64,000 bases of DNA from CBDAQR01 sp965199055 (GTDB lineage: Bacteria; Pseudomonadota; Gammaproteobacteria; Pseudomonadales; Halieaceae), in assembly GCA_965199055.1 (NCBI GenBank), contig CBDAQR010000003.1, forward strand, positions 1,054,001 to 1,118,000, written 5' to 3'. Under the pieces are notes generated by a model, which searched no databases, was not told the origin of the DNA, and worked only from the letters and a program-made list of their open reading frames with translations. A program made the position numbers and the translations under genes. Below are positions 18,563-27,237 of the stretch, in pieces. The stretch's first letter is position 1; every line of letters starts with the position of its first letter.

Positions 18563-18591
18563 TTTTCTCATATAGGCCGCGTCACTATACT
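18563..18591 (+). promoter_or_regulatory. Possible sigma-70 promoter upstream of malonyl-CoA decarboxylase
   Basis: A TATACT hexamer at 18586-18591 is preceded by TTTTCT at 18563-18568 with a 17-base spacer. The -10 box is close to consensus and the -35 box is weak. The position, 30 bases before the ATG, suits transcription of the decarboxylase gene. Confidence 0.35.
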
Positions 18592-18620
18592 GTAACTCCA
18601 ACCGCTGTAGGAAAACTTCA

Positions 18621-19913
18621 ATGAACGCATTCGGCCGCGCGCTTTCATCCGTGGTGGAAACCGGTAAAGAGATTCTGGCACGGCGGCGACTGGCGGCCAC
18701 CCAGAGCGAAGCTGCCGCAACCGCACTCACGGAGCTGTGCAGAGAGCTACTCGAACACCGCGGCGAGGCATCTGGGTTGGCGCTGGCCAGTGAGATTGCC
18801 AGCGGCTACTTGGCACTGGCGGAGAGCGATCGGGGTGAGTTTTTTCAGAGCCTGCTGACCGAATTCGACGTGGATGACGATCGTATCTTCGCTGCTACCC
18901 AGGCCTATCGCGAAGACAGCAATCCAGAAGCTTTGGCCGCCATCGTTAAAGCCGTGGAGGCACCGCGGCAAAAATTGTTCCGTCGCATTAACATGGCGCC
19001 GGATGGCACCCGCACCCTGGTTACATTGCGCGGTCACCTGCTCGCGGAGCAGAAAAAGAATCCCGCCCTGCGGGCAGTGGACTCAGACCTTCGCCACCTG
19101 TTCATTTCCTGGTTCAACAAAGGCTTTCTGGAAATGCAGCGCATTAGCTGGGATACACCTGCCAGCGTGCTGGAGAAAATTATTGAGTACGAGGCGGTGC
19201 ACGCGATCAATGGCTGGGACGATTTACGCAACCGCCTGCGCGATGATCGCAGCTGCTTCGCGTTCTTTCACCCCGCCATGCCCGGCGACCCGTTGGTGTT
19301 TGTGGAGGTGGCCTTCACCGATGAGCTCCCGGCCGCCATTGCACCGCTTTTGGAGCAGGGCCGGCAAACCCTTAGCCCCAGCCAGGCAGATACCGTGGTG
19401 TTCTACTCGATCAGCAACTGCCACAAGGGCCTTGCCGGGGTCTCATTTGGCAACTTCCTGATCAAGCAGGTAGTCGAGGAAGTTCGGCAGGAGCATGCAA
19501 ATATCAAAACCTTCGTCACGCTGTCGCCGGTGCCCGGCTTCCGAAAGTGGCTGGACCGGGCCGATCTTTCTGAACTCATTGATCCAGGGTTGAATGAGGC
19601 CGTGCGCGAGCCCATTAGCGCTGTGGTACCCGCGGAGGTTAAAGATGCCCTCACCCGGCTGTGTGCGCACTACCTGATCAACGAGAAGTCTGGCGCCTTG
19701 GCACGCGATCCGGTGGCGCGTTTTCACCTGGGCAACGGCGCGCGACTTCATCGCATGCACTGGGCCGCGGATCTGTCTACCAAGGGTAAGCAACAATCTG
19801 CCGGAATTATGGTCAATTACCTGTATGACCTGGACCGCATCGAGCTCAACCACGAGGAGTACTTCGACCAGGGTACGATCGCGGTCTCGCGCACCGTCAG
19901 CAAGTTGCTGTAG
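18621..19913 (+). CDS. Malonyl-CoA decarboxylase
   Basis: A 430-residue cytoplasmic enzyme that converts malonyl-CoA to acetyl-CoA and CO2. The C-terminal catalytic half is clear: FFHPAMPGDPLVFVEVAF, VVFYSISNCHKGLAGVSFGN, TLSPVPGFRKWL and the near-terminal FHLGNGARLHRMHW are all conserved in the family. Helical N-terminal domain residues 1-150 match the known two-domain architecture. Length agrees with bacterial homologues. It is transcribed alone from the 18.53-18.62 kb intergenic region, followed by a lipoprotein gene. A link to malonate use or to fatty-acid balance is possible; no malonyl-CoA synthetase is nearby. Confidence 0.9.
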   Translation: MNAFGRALSSVVETGKEILARRRLAATQSEAAATALTELCRELLEHRGEASGLALASEIASGYLALAESDRGEFFQSLLTEFDVDDDRIFAATQAYREDSNPEALAAIVKAVEAPRQKLFRRINMAPDGTRTLVTLRGHLLAEQKKNPALRAVDSDLRHLFISWFNKGFLEMQRISWDTPASVLEKIIEYEAVHAINGWDDLRNRLRDDRSCFAFFHPAMPGDPLVFVEVAFTDELPAAIAPLLEQGRQTLSPSQADTVVFYSISNCHKGLAGVSFGNFLIKQVVEEVRQEHANIKTFVTLSPVPGFRKWLDRADLSELIDPGLNEAVREPISAVVPAEVKDALTRLCAHYLINEKSGALARDPVARFHLGNGARLHRMHWAADLSTKGKQQSAGIMVNYLYDLDRIELNHEEYFDQGTIAVSRTVSKLL

Positions 19914-19960
19914 GGCCGCAATGGGTTACACTTCTAGCATTGGATTTTTGGAGGTCTGAC

Positions 19961-20554
19961 ATGCGCAACTCACTGATTACCCTGCTGCTTGGGCTCACTC
20001 TGCTGGCGGGCTGCGCCACCGAGCCACCCAAGCCCGACGTGGACTACAAACACGACTACGACTTCTCGCGCATAAAGACATTCTCCTTCATGTCCCAGGC
20101 CGATCACGCCTCCGGCCCCAGTTCCATGGCTTTCATCAGTGATATCCAGGTGAACCGGATTAACGAAGCGCTTATCGATGCAATGGAAGTAAAGGGATAC
20201 ACCTACGTAGAGGATGCCTTCCAGGCGGACGTCCTGCTGAGCTGGCATCTGTTTGCCCAGGACAAACAGGATATTCGCACCTATAACACTGGTCCCAGCA
20301 TGGGCGGGTATTACGGCAACTATCGCGGCTATAACCGCCGCGCCTACTACAACTGCTGGAACTGCGGCGGCACCGAGGTGAGAGTTAATAATTACACCCA
20401 GGGTACCTAAATCGTGGATATTATTGATCCCACGATGAACCAGTCAGTCTGGCGTGCAGTGATTCAATCGAAAATGAAGGGCGAGCCCACTACCGACCAG
20501 CAGGAGATCAACGCCTCCGCTGCTCGAGTGTTGGCGGCGTTTCCGCCCTTCTAA
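19961..20554 (+). pseudogene. DUF4136 lipoprotein interrupted by in-frame TAA
   Basis: An outer-membrane-type lipoprotein with lipobox LLAGC (Cys near residue 18) and a DUF4136 domain beginning at YDFSRIKTFSF. GGAGG precedes the ATG at 19961. The annotated-looking stop TAA (20408-20410) comes after YTQGT, and the same frame then continues for 47 codons with IVDIIDPTMNQSVWRAVI and AAFPPF to a second TAA at 20552-20554. That tail is the expected end of a DUF4136 domain (the usual pattern is GTL-v-D). The complete protein would be 197 residues, and only 149 are made if the TAA is real. A single change from a leucine codon (TTA) would be enough. Confidence 0.75.
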
Positions 20555-20575
20555 TACCAGCTCGAGACCCAAACA

Positions 20576-21691
20576 ATGACAACAATAATTAGAACGAGCC
20601 GCGGTTTCACGCTACTGGAGGTCATGCTTAGTATTGCCATCGTAGCCATACTGGCGACCGTGGCCTACGGCAATTACCGTGAGAACATTGCACGCGCTGA
20701 TGTCACCCGTATCGCCGCCGATGTCGATGCGATGCGCACAGCCTTCGCCATAGAAATGGAAACGGCGGGAAAGGTGCCCGAAGTCATCGGCCAGCATCAC
20801 GCGGGCCAAGTCCCACAAGAGTGGGCGTTTCTGCCGATTAGCGATGAAATGCTGCAATACCCCAATCTCAAGATGACCATGGGCACAATCTCCTTGCGCG
20901 GCGACCCTAAAAAGCCCTATCTGCAAATCTACGCCGTGAATGAACGCGGTATCGAGAGTATTGAGGCACTGACTCGAGTGCTGCCACCCAGCATCTATGC
21001 CCGCGCCAGCCCGGCGATTCCGATGCTGGCATTCGCGGCGCTGGTAGGCGACGCCCCGACTGATGGCAAGGGCTACCTGCGTCCCGACACTAAGAGTGCC
21101 CCCGTGCCTGCCAGCACCCACACGAGTCACGCGCAGGCTCCGCCCAGTTGCACCGTTGGTGGCATGGATCAGCATTCCTACAACACACTCTGTCATATGT
21201 TCAGCGGTGGGATGACTACGCTGTCGCAGACTGACCAAAAGGAAATAGCGCAAGCGATTATCGATGCCCACAAGGCAGTGCAATCTAGCGACAGGATGGC
21301 CGAGATATCGGCGTTGGGTCGCTTGCAGCAACTGGCGGCGGCGAATCAGGGAAGCTTAACCGGTGGCTTCGACTACACCGCGATCGTCGAGCGCATGCGG
21401 CAGCGTGAGATATTGGCACCCTTCAACCAGCAGGTGATCGATCTGCGCACCTCTCTGTCAAATGCCGGCCTCATCGATATCCACAACGCATTGGGACCCG
21501 CTCTAACAGAAATTTCGAAGACCGATGTCGGCGCCGCTCAGGCCAGTCTGCTTGCGGCCGCACAAAAGGCGGTGGACGCCGAAACCTCAGGCAAAATCAG
21601 CGCGGACGAATTTACTCGTATAAACACGAGCATCCAGAAGATTTACAACGATCTGAACACTGTTGATCTGGATACTGGCCTCAATCCGTGA
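20576..21691 (+). CDS. Type IV pilin/pseudopilin-like protein with long C-terminal domain
   Basis: A 371-residue protein with a textbook class III prepilin leader: short basic N-terminus, Gly10/Phe11 cleavage site, Glu at mature position 5 (FTLLE) and a hydrophobic helix. The first 150 residues look like a pseudopilin globular head. The rest is a hydrophilic, mostly helical extension (about 180-371) with two cysteines near residues 196 and 211, which is unusual in length for the family. It overlaps the next gene by four bases (GTGA), which suggests translational coupling. The orphan PilB-like ATPase at 15-17 kb is a possible partner. Confidence 0.78.
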   Translation: MTTIIRTSRGFTLLEVMLSIAIVAILATVAYGNYRENIARADVTRIAADVDAMRTAFAIEMETAGKVPEVIGQHHAGQVPQEWAFLPISDEMLQYPNLKMTMGTISLRGDPKKPYLQIYAVNERGIESIEALTRVLPPSIYARASPAIPMLAFAALVGDAPTDGKGYLRPDTKSAPVPASTHTSHAQAPPSCTVGGMDQHSYNTLCHMFSGGMTTLSQTDQKEIAQAIIDAHKAVQSSDRMAEISALGRLQQLAAANQGSLTGGFDYTAIVERMRQREILAPFNQQVIDLRTSLSNAGLIDIHNALGPALTEISKTDVGAAQASLLAAAQKAVDAETSGKISADEFTRINTSIQKIYNDLNTVDLDTGLNP

Positions 21692-22113
21692 GCGACGACC
21701 TTTCCTCGACCATCGCCGAGGCTAGCGCAGATACTGTAAAAGCCGCAAAGGCCGCCAAGAAGAGCAAGCCCCGCAAGTCGGTGGACTACCGCATCGTCCG
21801 ACCTGCAATACTAGTGCTTTTTCTTGGCTGGCTTTTTATCAACTTCCATGAGGAACTGGTATCCACGGTATCGCCCGCCGATCCTGAAGTGATAGACCAG
21901 GGCTCTAAAGCCATGCTGGGTGAAGCTGCCGTATCAGTGGAAGACTACTTTCGCCAACACGGTCAGTTACCGGAGACCCTACCGGACGAACTGATACGCA
22001 ACCTGGTGGATTACCGAATAACGGGCGATCACGACTACGAGCTAACATTAACCTTTAATGGGGTCGTCACTCGCAATCTCTATACGGTGCAGGCTCACGT
22101 AATCGAGCGTTAA
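21688..22113 (+). CDS. Small single-pass membrane protein paired with the pseudopilin
   Basis: A 141-residue protein starting at a GTG that overlaps the pilin stop codon. A basic, Lys/Ala-rich cytoplasmic N-terminus (residues 18-35) is followed by one membrane segment (about 41-56) and an extracytoplasmic domain of about 80 residues. I recognise no family. The tail resembles a minor-pilin head in size and hydrophobic pattern, but it has no prepilin leader, so it could be an assembly partner of the preceding pseudopilin. Confidence 0.62.
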   Translation: MSDDLSSTIAEASADTVKAAKAAKKSKPRKSVDYRIVRPAILVLFLGWLFINFHEELVSTVSPADPEVIDQGSKAMLGEAAVSVEDYFRQHGQLPETLPDELIRNLVDYRITGDHDYELTLTFNGVVTRNLYTVQAHVIER

Positions 22114-22135
22114 GCGCGTGTATGTTGGCGCCGTT

Positions 22136-23368
22136 TTAGCCGTGCGCTAACTCCTGAAAATCTGAACCCGCCGGTTGCTGGTAAAGCCGCAAGCCGAACT
22201 CGGGAACGATCGCCATCAGGTGATCAAAAATATCGCCTTGGATGCCCTCGTAGGCTCCCCAATCGGTGGTAGTCGTGAAGCAGTAAAGCTCTATCGGCAC
22301 GCCTTCCGGCCCCACCGGCAACTGGCGCACCAGCAGGGTCATGCCCTGCTGATGAATGCGCGGATGGTGTTTTAAGTAGTTGTAAACATAGGCTCTGAAA
22401 GTACCGATATTGGTCAGCCGGCGCATGTTCACGGTAGCGTCGCCGTCACTGAGAAACTCACCACCCAGCCCTTCATTGTATTCCTCTAACTCGCTCTGCT
22501 TCCCGCTCACGTAGTCCGATAGCAGGGCAAATCGTTTGAAACGTTCCACTTCAGCCTCGGTCAGGAAGCGTATCGAGTTGGCATCCAGTGCCAGGGACCG
22601 CTTGATACGGCGACCACCCGACTGCGACATTCCCCGCCAGTTTTTGAAAGAACCGCTCACCAGCTTGTGAGTGGGGATGGTTGTAATGGTTTTGTCCCAG
22701 TTCTGTACCTTGATGGTGTGCAGCTCAACATCGATCACATCACCGTCGGCGCCATAGTCTCCCACCTCTATCCAGTCGCCCACCCGCACCAGGTCTTGTG
22801 CGGTCAGTTGTACGCTGGCGACCAGTGACAAAATAGTGTCCTTGAAGACCAGCAACAGCACGGCGGTCATAGCACCGAAGCCGCTGAGTAGAATCCACGG
22901 CGAGCGATTGAGCAGCTCGGATATGACCAGCAGCACGCCGATGATAATCAGCGCCATCTGCAACAGCTGCACGAAGCCTTTTAGCGGCCGCTGGCGCGAC
23001 ACGGGATAAGATTCGTAAATTTCATTGGCCGCGCTCAGGGATGCAGTCAGGGCAAAAGTCACCACCAGAATCATGTAGGCGGTGGTTACCTTGAGCAGAA
23101 TTGCTTCTACCGAATCCTCGATGTGCGGCAGCAAATCCACACCGGCATAGATAATGAAGACCGGCAACAGTTGAGCCAGCCGGCTGACGACTCTGTGATT
23201 GATGAAGGCGTCGTCCCAGGTGTGCTCCGTGCGCGCTGCAACGGCATGGGCAGAGCGCACCAATACCCGCTTCCCTACCCAATACACCAGTAGTGCGGCA
23301 ACCAGCAGCGCCAGGAGTGAAGCAATAGCCGGCAGCGCCGGGTGGTAGCTACTCAGTTGCTCTAGCAT
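22136..23368 (-). CDS. MscS-family mechanosensitive channel
   Basis: A 410-residue membrane protein. After about five hydrophobic segments comes the MscS pore and beta domain: FKDTILSLVASVQL, the VGDWIEVGDYGADGDVIDV segment and the TTIPTHKLVSGSFKNWRGM region. The C-terminal part (RIKRSLALD... to the end) has the extended cytoplasmic domain seen in YbdG-like miniconductance channels. It should release solutes on osmotic downshock. It lies 3 bases after the CadD-like gene on the same strand, so the two are probably co-transcribed. Confidence 0.87.
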   Translation of the reverse strand: MLEQLSSYHPALPAIASLLALLVAALLVYWVGKRVLVRSAHAVAARTEHTWDDAFINHRVVSRLAQLLPVFIIYAGVDLLPHIEDSVEAILLKVTTAYMILVVTFALTASLSAANEIYESYPVSRQRPLKGFVQLLQMALIIIGVLLVISELLNRSPWILLSGFGAMTAVLLLVFKDTILSLVASVQLTAQDLVRVGDWIEVGDYGADGDVIDVELHTIKVQNWDKTITTIPTHKLVSGSFKNWRGMSQSGGRRIKRSLALDANSIRFLTEAEVERFKRFALLSDYVSGKQSELEEYNEGLGGEFLSDGDATVNMRRLTNIGTFRAYVYNYLKHHPRIHQQGMTLLVRQLPVGPEGVPIELYCFTTTTDWGAYEGIQGDIFDHLMAIVPEFGLRLYQQPAGSDFQELAHG

Positions 23369-23371
23369 GGC

Positions 23372-23977
23372 TCAGGCTCCGAACTTGTCTGTGGCAGTGT
23401 CCATGAGGATATAACAGCCCACGCCGATCATCACCCAGGGTATGAGCTTAGCCCCGCGGCGCTCAATGAGTTCGGCCAGCGCGTGCTTGCTGCCGAGCAG
23501 CCAGGCAAAACTGGCCCAGGCTAGCGCGGCCAGCAGCCAGACCAGAAAGAGAAACGGGAACCAGGCGCGGCCTGTGTCAGCCAACAGGGGCAAAAACAAA
23601 GCCAGGCTGTCACCGCTGTTGCTGAGCATCAGGGTAAAACTGGTTACAAAATAACCAGCGAAGCCGCTTTGGCCCGATTCAACATCGGTATTAGCGTGCA
23701 ACAACTTATTGGGTCTGAGCAGCGCATACACCCCCAGGGCCAGGGGTATCAAACCGAGATATCCGACCAGATCTGCGTCCAGCATACCGCCCAGAAGATA
23801 GCCCAGCGCAGCCAGCAACATGACGATGGCCGTGGACGCCAAATAGCCCAGCATCACCGCCAACCGGCTACGTGCGGCGCCGTAAAGCAGCACCAGTATC
23901 AGCAGGTTATCCAGGCTGGTGGCAAGGAATCCGCTGGTGACCAGCACAGTGATAGTGAGCAGTTGGGTGATTTCCAC
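23372..23977 (-). CDS. CadD-like cadmium resistance transporter family protein
   Basis: A roughly 201-residue polytopic protein with about six helices. The N-terminal LATSLDNLLILVLLYG and the central SNSGDSLALFLPLLADT are characteristic of the CadD family (LysE-like fold), which exports Cd2+ or other cations. Substrate specificity is not certain. The GTG at 23977 is preferred as start because the sequence upstream of it, reached from a TTG at 24019, is not hydrophobic or conserved; the ribosome binding site is weak either way. Probably in one operon with the MscS gene. Confidence 0.72.
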   Translation of the reverse strand: MEITQLLTITVLVTSGFLATSLDNLLILVLLYGAARSRLAVMLGYLASTAIVMLLAALGYLLGGMLDADLVGYLGLIPLALGVYALLRPNKLLHANTDVESGQSGFAGYFVTSFTLMLSNSGDSLALFLPLLADTGRAWFPFLFLVWLLAALAWASFAWLLGSKHALAELIERRGAKLIPWVMIGVGCYILMDTATDKFGA

Positions 23978-24122
23978 TAAGGCGTCTCTCGGGCTACGGC
24001 AGGCGCAGTGTAGCCCCAAACTGTGATCTGGTTCACAGAATTTTCGCAGCTCTGCGGACCCAGTTCACAAAAGAAGCGGCCTCGACGCGACAGTGACCAT
24101 GCATTTACGCAGAATCCGCGCC

Positions 24123-24590
24123 ATGAAACAGAACAGCAACAGAAACCGTATCATTTTATCGCGCGCATTTGGCCTGTTGGCCCTGCCGGTCACGCTCAGT
24201 GCGGCGGTGGGCATGACTCGTCTGCAAGCGCCCGATGTCATCGACGCCCAAACCGGCGCCGCCATCACCTATAGCGCAGTTGAGGAAGCCCAGCGAAGCA
24301 GCATTGCCGAAGCCGCGTTCCAGAGCGATTGGGGTGCCGCGAATCCGAGCGTCTATGCCCGTATCGCGCTCGCCTTCGATACTGAGACCATGAGCGGAGC
24401 GGATCTCACCCGCGTGGAATGCCGCAGCTCAGTGTGCAAAGTCTTCTATGAGGCGGACTCAGACATCAATGTGAAGAAGGTTTTACCCCGCGAACTGGCG
24501 GAAACCTTTCAGCGCATGGTGGCCGTGCACGGTGGCAAAACTGTCGACGATGAGACGCTGATTTATATCGACATACCCGATCGCGGCTAA
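24123..24590 (+). CDS. Small exported protein of unknown function
   Basis: A 155-residue protein starting at the ATG at 24123, directly before a basic, hydrophobic signal-like segment (about residues 8-30); an earlier ATG at 24093 adds ten residues. The mature part has a conserved-looking ECRSSVCKVFYE patch, with two cysteines five residues apart that could form a disulfide, within a small alpha/beta domain. I do not recognise the family with confidence. A strong terminator follows. Confidence 0.65.
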   Translation: MKQNSNRNRIILSRAFGLLALPVTLSAAVGMTRLQAPDVIDAQTGAAITYSAVEEAQRSSIAEAAFQSDWGAANPSVYARIALAFDTETMSGADLTRVECRSSVCKVFYEADSDINVKKVLPRELAETFQRMVAVHGGKTVDDETLIYIDIPDRG

Positions 24591-24607
24591 TACACAGCCC
24601 AAGAGTT

Positions 24608-24637
24608 AAAAAGGCCGCTTCTGCGGTCTTTTTTTTT
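24608..24637 (+). terminator. Rho-independent terminator
   Basis: A six-base-pair stem of GGCCGC (24613-24618) and GCGGTC (24623-24628), with one G-T pair and a TTCT loop, is followed by nine T residues and preceded by A residues. It ends transcription of the small exported-protein gene. Confidence 0.85.
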
Positions 24638-24696
24638 AATTACTTTGCGCTACACTTTGTGGGTTGGAGCACAATAACTAGCAAGGGTAGGACAAC

Positions 24697-25095
24697 ATGG
24701 AATATAACGCCGATATACACTCAATGCAGTGTCCGAAATGCAACTCGGGCATGGACGAGGTGACCTATGGCAACCTTACGGTAGACCGCTGTACCGGCTG
24801 TCAGGGCATCTGGTTTGATACCGGCGAGGCTGAGGCTCTGAAGGAGCGCTGGATGGGCGAAGCGCTGGATACCGGTGACCCTGAAGTGGGTAAGCGCTGG
24901 AATGAAGTCGACGACATCGACTGCCCGATCTGTGGCACGAGAATGGAGAAAACCTCTGATCCCAAGCAGCCCCACATTTGGTATGAGGTCTGCCCTGAGC
25001 ACGGCATGTTCCTGGATGCTGGCGAGTTCACCGACTACAAGTACGAGACGCTGTTGGATAAGTTCCGCGATCTGGTTACGGGTAAGCGGGGCTAA
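24697..25095 (+). CDS. Double zinc-ribbon (zf-TFIIB type) protein
   Basis: A 132-residue cytoplasmic protein with two zinc-ribbon units. The first uses Cys12, Cys15, Cys32 and Cys35 in the zf-TFIIB pattern CPKC ... DRCTGCQGIWFD. The second uses Cys76 and Cys79 (CPIC) with Cys99 and His102 (CPEH), followed by GMFLDAGE. Each ribbon ends in the typical W/MFLDAGE-like strand. Family members are uncharacterised; nucleic-acid or protein binding is assumed from the fold. It sits between two terminators, so it is probably a single-gene unit. Confidence 0.85.
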   Translation: MEYNADIHSMQCPKCNSGMDEVTYGNLTVDRCTGCQGIWFDTGEAEALKERWMGEALDTGDPEVGKRWNEVDDIDCPICGTRMEKTSDPKQPHIWYEVCPEHGMFLDAGEFTDYKYETLLDKFRDLVTGKRG

Positions 25096-25127
25096 GCGAG
25101 GCACAAGCTATCGCGGTAAGCTAATTG

Positions 25128-25157
25128 ACAAAGCCCTCTCTCGCAGAGGGCTTTTTT
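25128..25157 (+). terminator. Rho-independent terminator
   Basis: A perfect seven-base-pair stem of GCCCTCT (25133-25139) and AGAGGGC (25145-25151) with a CTCGC loop is followed by six T residues. It terminates the zinc-ribbon gene and lies only 4 bases before the first ATG of the prenyltransferase gene. Confidence 0.88.
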
Positions 25158-25161
25158 CGTT

Positions 25162-26151
25162 ATGAATATGAAAACCTGGGCGCAGGCCCTCAACACAATG
25201 CCCAAGCTGTCACTCGCTGAGTGGCAAGAGTTGGATGTGGTTTCGCGCTGGCTCATTGCCTGCCGCGCCTCGGTACTATTCATGACATTTATGTCAGCGG
25301 CACTGGGTGGATTACTGGCGGCGCGAGATGCAGGCTTTAGTTGGACACCTTGGCTGATGTGCACCCTCGGCCTGGTTTTCGCCCATGCCACCAATAATTT
25401 GCTGAATGACTACACCGATTCCCGCCGTGGTATCGACAGGGACAACTACTACCGCAATCAGTACGGCGTGCATGTACTCGAGGATGGCCTGCTGAATCAG
25501 GGCCAGTTCTGGGTCTACGTCGCGGTTACGGGTGGCATTGCGCTCGTGCTCGGCGCGTGGCTGGTGTGGGATCGCAGCGGCTTGGCTCTGAACCTGATGC
25601 TGGCGGGAGCTTTCTTTGTTCTGTTCTACACCTGGCCACTGAAATACTACGGGCTCGGTGAGCCAGCCGTGTTGCTCGTTTGGGGACCCCTGATGGTCGG
25701 GGGTACCTACTACATCGTCACAGGCAGCTGGAGCTGGGAAGTGACCTGGCTAAGTTTGCTCTATGCGCTGGGCCCCACGTCGGTGCTGTTCGGTAAACAC
25801 ATCGACAAAATCGACCTCGACGCCGCCAAAGGTGTGCGTACGCTGCCAGTACTTCTGGGTGAGCATCAGGCGCGGCGCTGGGTGCAGGTCATGCTGTGTC
25901 TGCAATATCTGGGCTGCATTGCGCTGGTCGCCAGCGGCCGCGAGCACTGGATTCTGCTGGCAGTACTGATCAATATTCCAGCCCTGCTGCGCCTGCTGAA
26001 GAGCTATGGTGCCACAAAACCGGCCCAAGCTCCGGCTGAATACCCGGACAACATCTGGCCGCTGTGGTTCTCGGCATTTGCGTTCGACCATACCCGTCGC
26101 TTTACGACAGTGTTCGTGATCGCGTTATTAGCCGCCCAACTGATCGGCTAA
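25162..26151 (+). CDS. UbiA-family membrane prenyltransferase
   Basis: A 329-residue integral membrane protein with about eight or nine helices. The first Asp-rich motif, NNLLNDYTDSRRGID (near residues 78-92), and the second, HIDKIDLDAAKGVRTLPVLLG (near 214-232), are the two Mg2+-pyrophosphate sites of the UbiA superfamily. The second resembles MenA-type enzymes, so a quinone or other aromatic acceptor is likely but not proven. The first ATG (25162) is directly behind a terminator and has no ribosome binding site. The in-frame ATG at 25198 could be the true start. It is next to the multihaem cluster, so a role in making the quinone used there is conceivable. Confidence 0.82.
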   Translation: MNMKTWAQALNTMPKLSLAEWQELDVVSRWLIACRASVLFMTFMSAALGGLLAARDAGFSWTPWLMCTLGLVFAHATNNLLNDYTDSRRGIDRDNYYRNQYGVHVLEDGLLNQGQFWVYVAVTGGIALVLGAWLVWDRSGLALNLMLAGAFFVLFYTWPLKYYGLGEPAVLLVWGPLMVGGTYYIVTGSWSWEVTWLSLLYALGPTSVLFGKHIDKIDLDAAKGVRTLPVLLGEHQARRWVQVMLCLQYLGCIALVASGREHWILLAVLINIPALLRLLKSYGATKPAQAPAEYPDNIWPLWFSAFAFDHTRRFTTVFVIALLAAQLIG

Positions 26152-26167
26152 TCGCTCGCCGGACTGA

Positions 26168-26473
26168 TTAACCGTCCAGTAATTGTTGCAGTGTGCTTCG
26201 CTGCTCCTCCGTAACACCGCTCCCATGGCATTCGGCGCAATCGATGCCGACATCCGTGTGCGTCTTATGAATGGCCTCAAACAGCTCATCCCCTGGCTCG
26301 GATGCGTGGCACATGCCGCACTCCTGCAGCGTAAATTCGCCCACCTCCATGTGGTCGGCTGAAATGGGCGCCGTATCGTGGCAGTCCTGGCAGTTCTCTT
26401 CTACCGCCGATAACGGCAATGACAGCAGACCACTGGCCAGGGCCAGCGCGAACGAAAATCGGGACACATTCAT
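26168..26473 (-). CDS. Triheme periplasmic c-type cytochrome
   Basis: A 101-residue exported protein: signal peptide to about Ala23, then three C-x2-C-H sites (Cys28, Cys52, Cys79). Size and motif spacing resemble small periplasmic electron shuttles such as the tetrahaem cytochrome of Shewanella, but with one haem fewer. Isolated histidines (41, 69, 72) could be distal ligands. It is divergent from the NapC/CymA-like gene and could carry electrons from it to the MtrA-like protein. Confidence 0.85.
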   Translation of the reverse strand: MNVSRFSFALALASGLLSLPLSAVEENCQDCHDTAPISADHMEVGEFTLQECGMCHASEPGDELFEAIHKTHTDVGIDCAECHGSGVTEEQRSTLQQLLDG

Positions 26474-26629
26474 AACAACTTACCTCCGTTTGCTGGTTTA
26501 AAGCTTATCGCAAAGCCATTTTTCCCGCTCTGAGTGAATATTCCTACCGTCAACAAGTTGAGAGTTTTACATGGCTGGTCTATAACCATACAAAATATAA
26601 GTTTGTATCGCGGTACCGGGGGAAAGACA

Positions 26630-27220
26630 TTGGATAGTCTGAAAAAGCTGTGGCAATTTCTGTCCAATCCAACAGCAAAGTACTCCGTACTTGCGCTACT
26701 GCTTGTCGGCCTGGTCGGCGGTGTGGGTTCCGTTGTGGTGTTTGAAGTCAGCATGGCAGCCACTAGCACTGAGGAGTTTTGCACCAGCTGCCACGAGATG
26801 TCCGATAACCCGGCCATGATGCTGGAGGGCACCACACACCACATGAATCGCAGTGGTGTGAGGCCTGACTGCGCCGCCTGTCACATTCCCAAAGAATTCG
26901 TGCCCAAGATGATCCGCAAGATTGAAGCTTCGCGGGAGGTCTGGGGCCATATCACCGGCGTCATCGATACCCCCGAAAAATATGCCGCCCACGCGCCCAA
27001 AATGAAGGCCCGTGAACTGGCCCGGCTGCGCGCCAACGATTCCCAGGAGTGCCGCAACTGTCACGATGTGAATCACATGCTGGCCTCGCTGCAGAGTCAC
27101 AAGGCACAGGCCTATCACCGGGCGGGTGCCAACAACGATAAGACTTGTGTCGACTGCCACGCCGGCCTCACGCACACCCCGAAAGAGCAGACCAGCGCGG
27201 CCATTAATTTCCATCAATAG
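26630..27220 (+). CDS. NapC/NirT (CymA-like) tetrahaem quinol dehydrogenase
   Basis: A 196-residue protein with one N-terminal membrane anchor (about residues 19-39) and four C-x2-C-H motifs (Cys51, Cys81, Cys141, Cys173). The first motif, FCTSCHEM, and the arrangement are those of the NapC/NirT family, which oxidises menaquinol or ubiquinol and hands electrons to periplasmic cytochromes. Start: a TTG at 26630 with GGGGGAAAG upstream gives the expected short N-terminus; the ATG at 26534 would add 32 polar residues and has no ribosome binding site. It is first in a same-strand series of five cytochrome and porin genes with mostly short gaps, and 17 bases separate it from the next. Confidence 0.9.
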   Translation: MDSLKKLWQFLSNPTAKYSVLALLLVGLVGGVGSVVVFEVSMAATSTEEFCTSCHEMSDNPAMMLEGTTHHMNRSGVRPDCAACHIPKEFVPKMIRKIEASREVWGHITGVIDTPEKYAAHAPKMKARELARLRANDSQECRNCHDVNHMLASLQSHKAQAYHRAGANNDKTCVDCHAGLTHTPKEQTSAAINFHQ

Positions 27221-27237
27221 AAAGGCAGGAGCATCGC

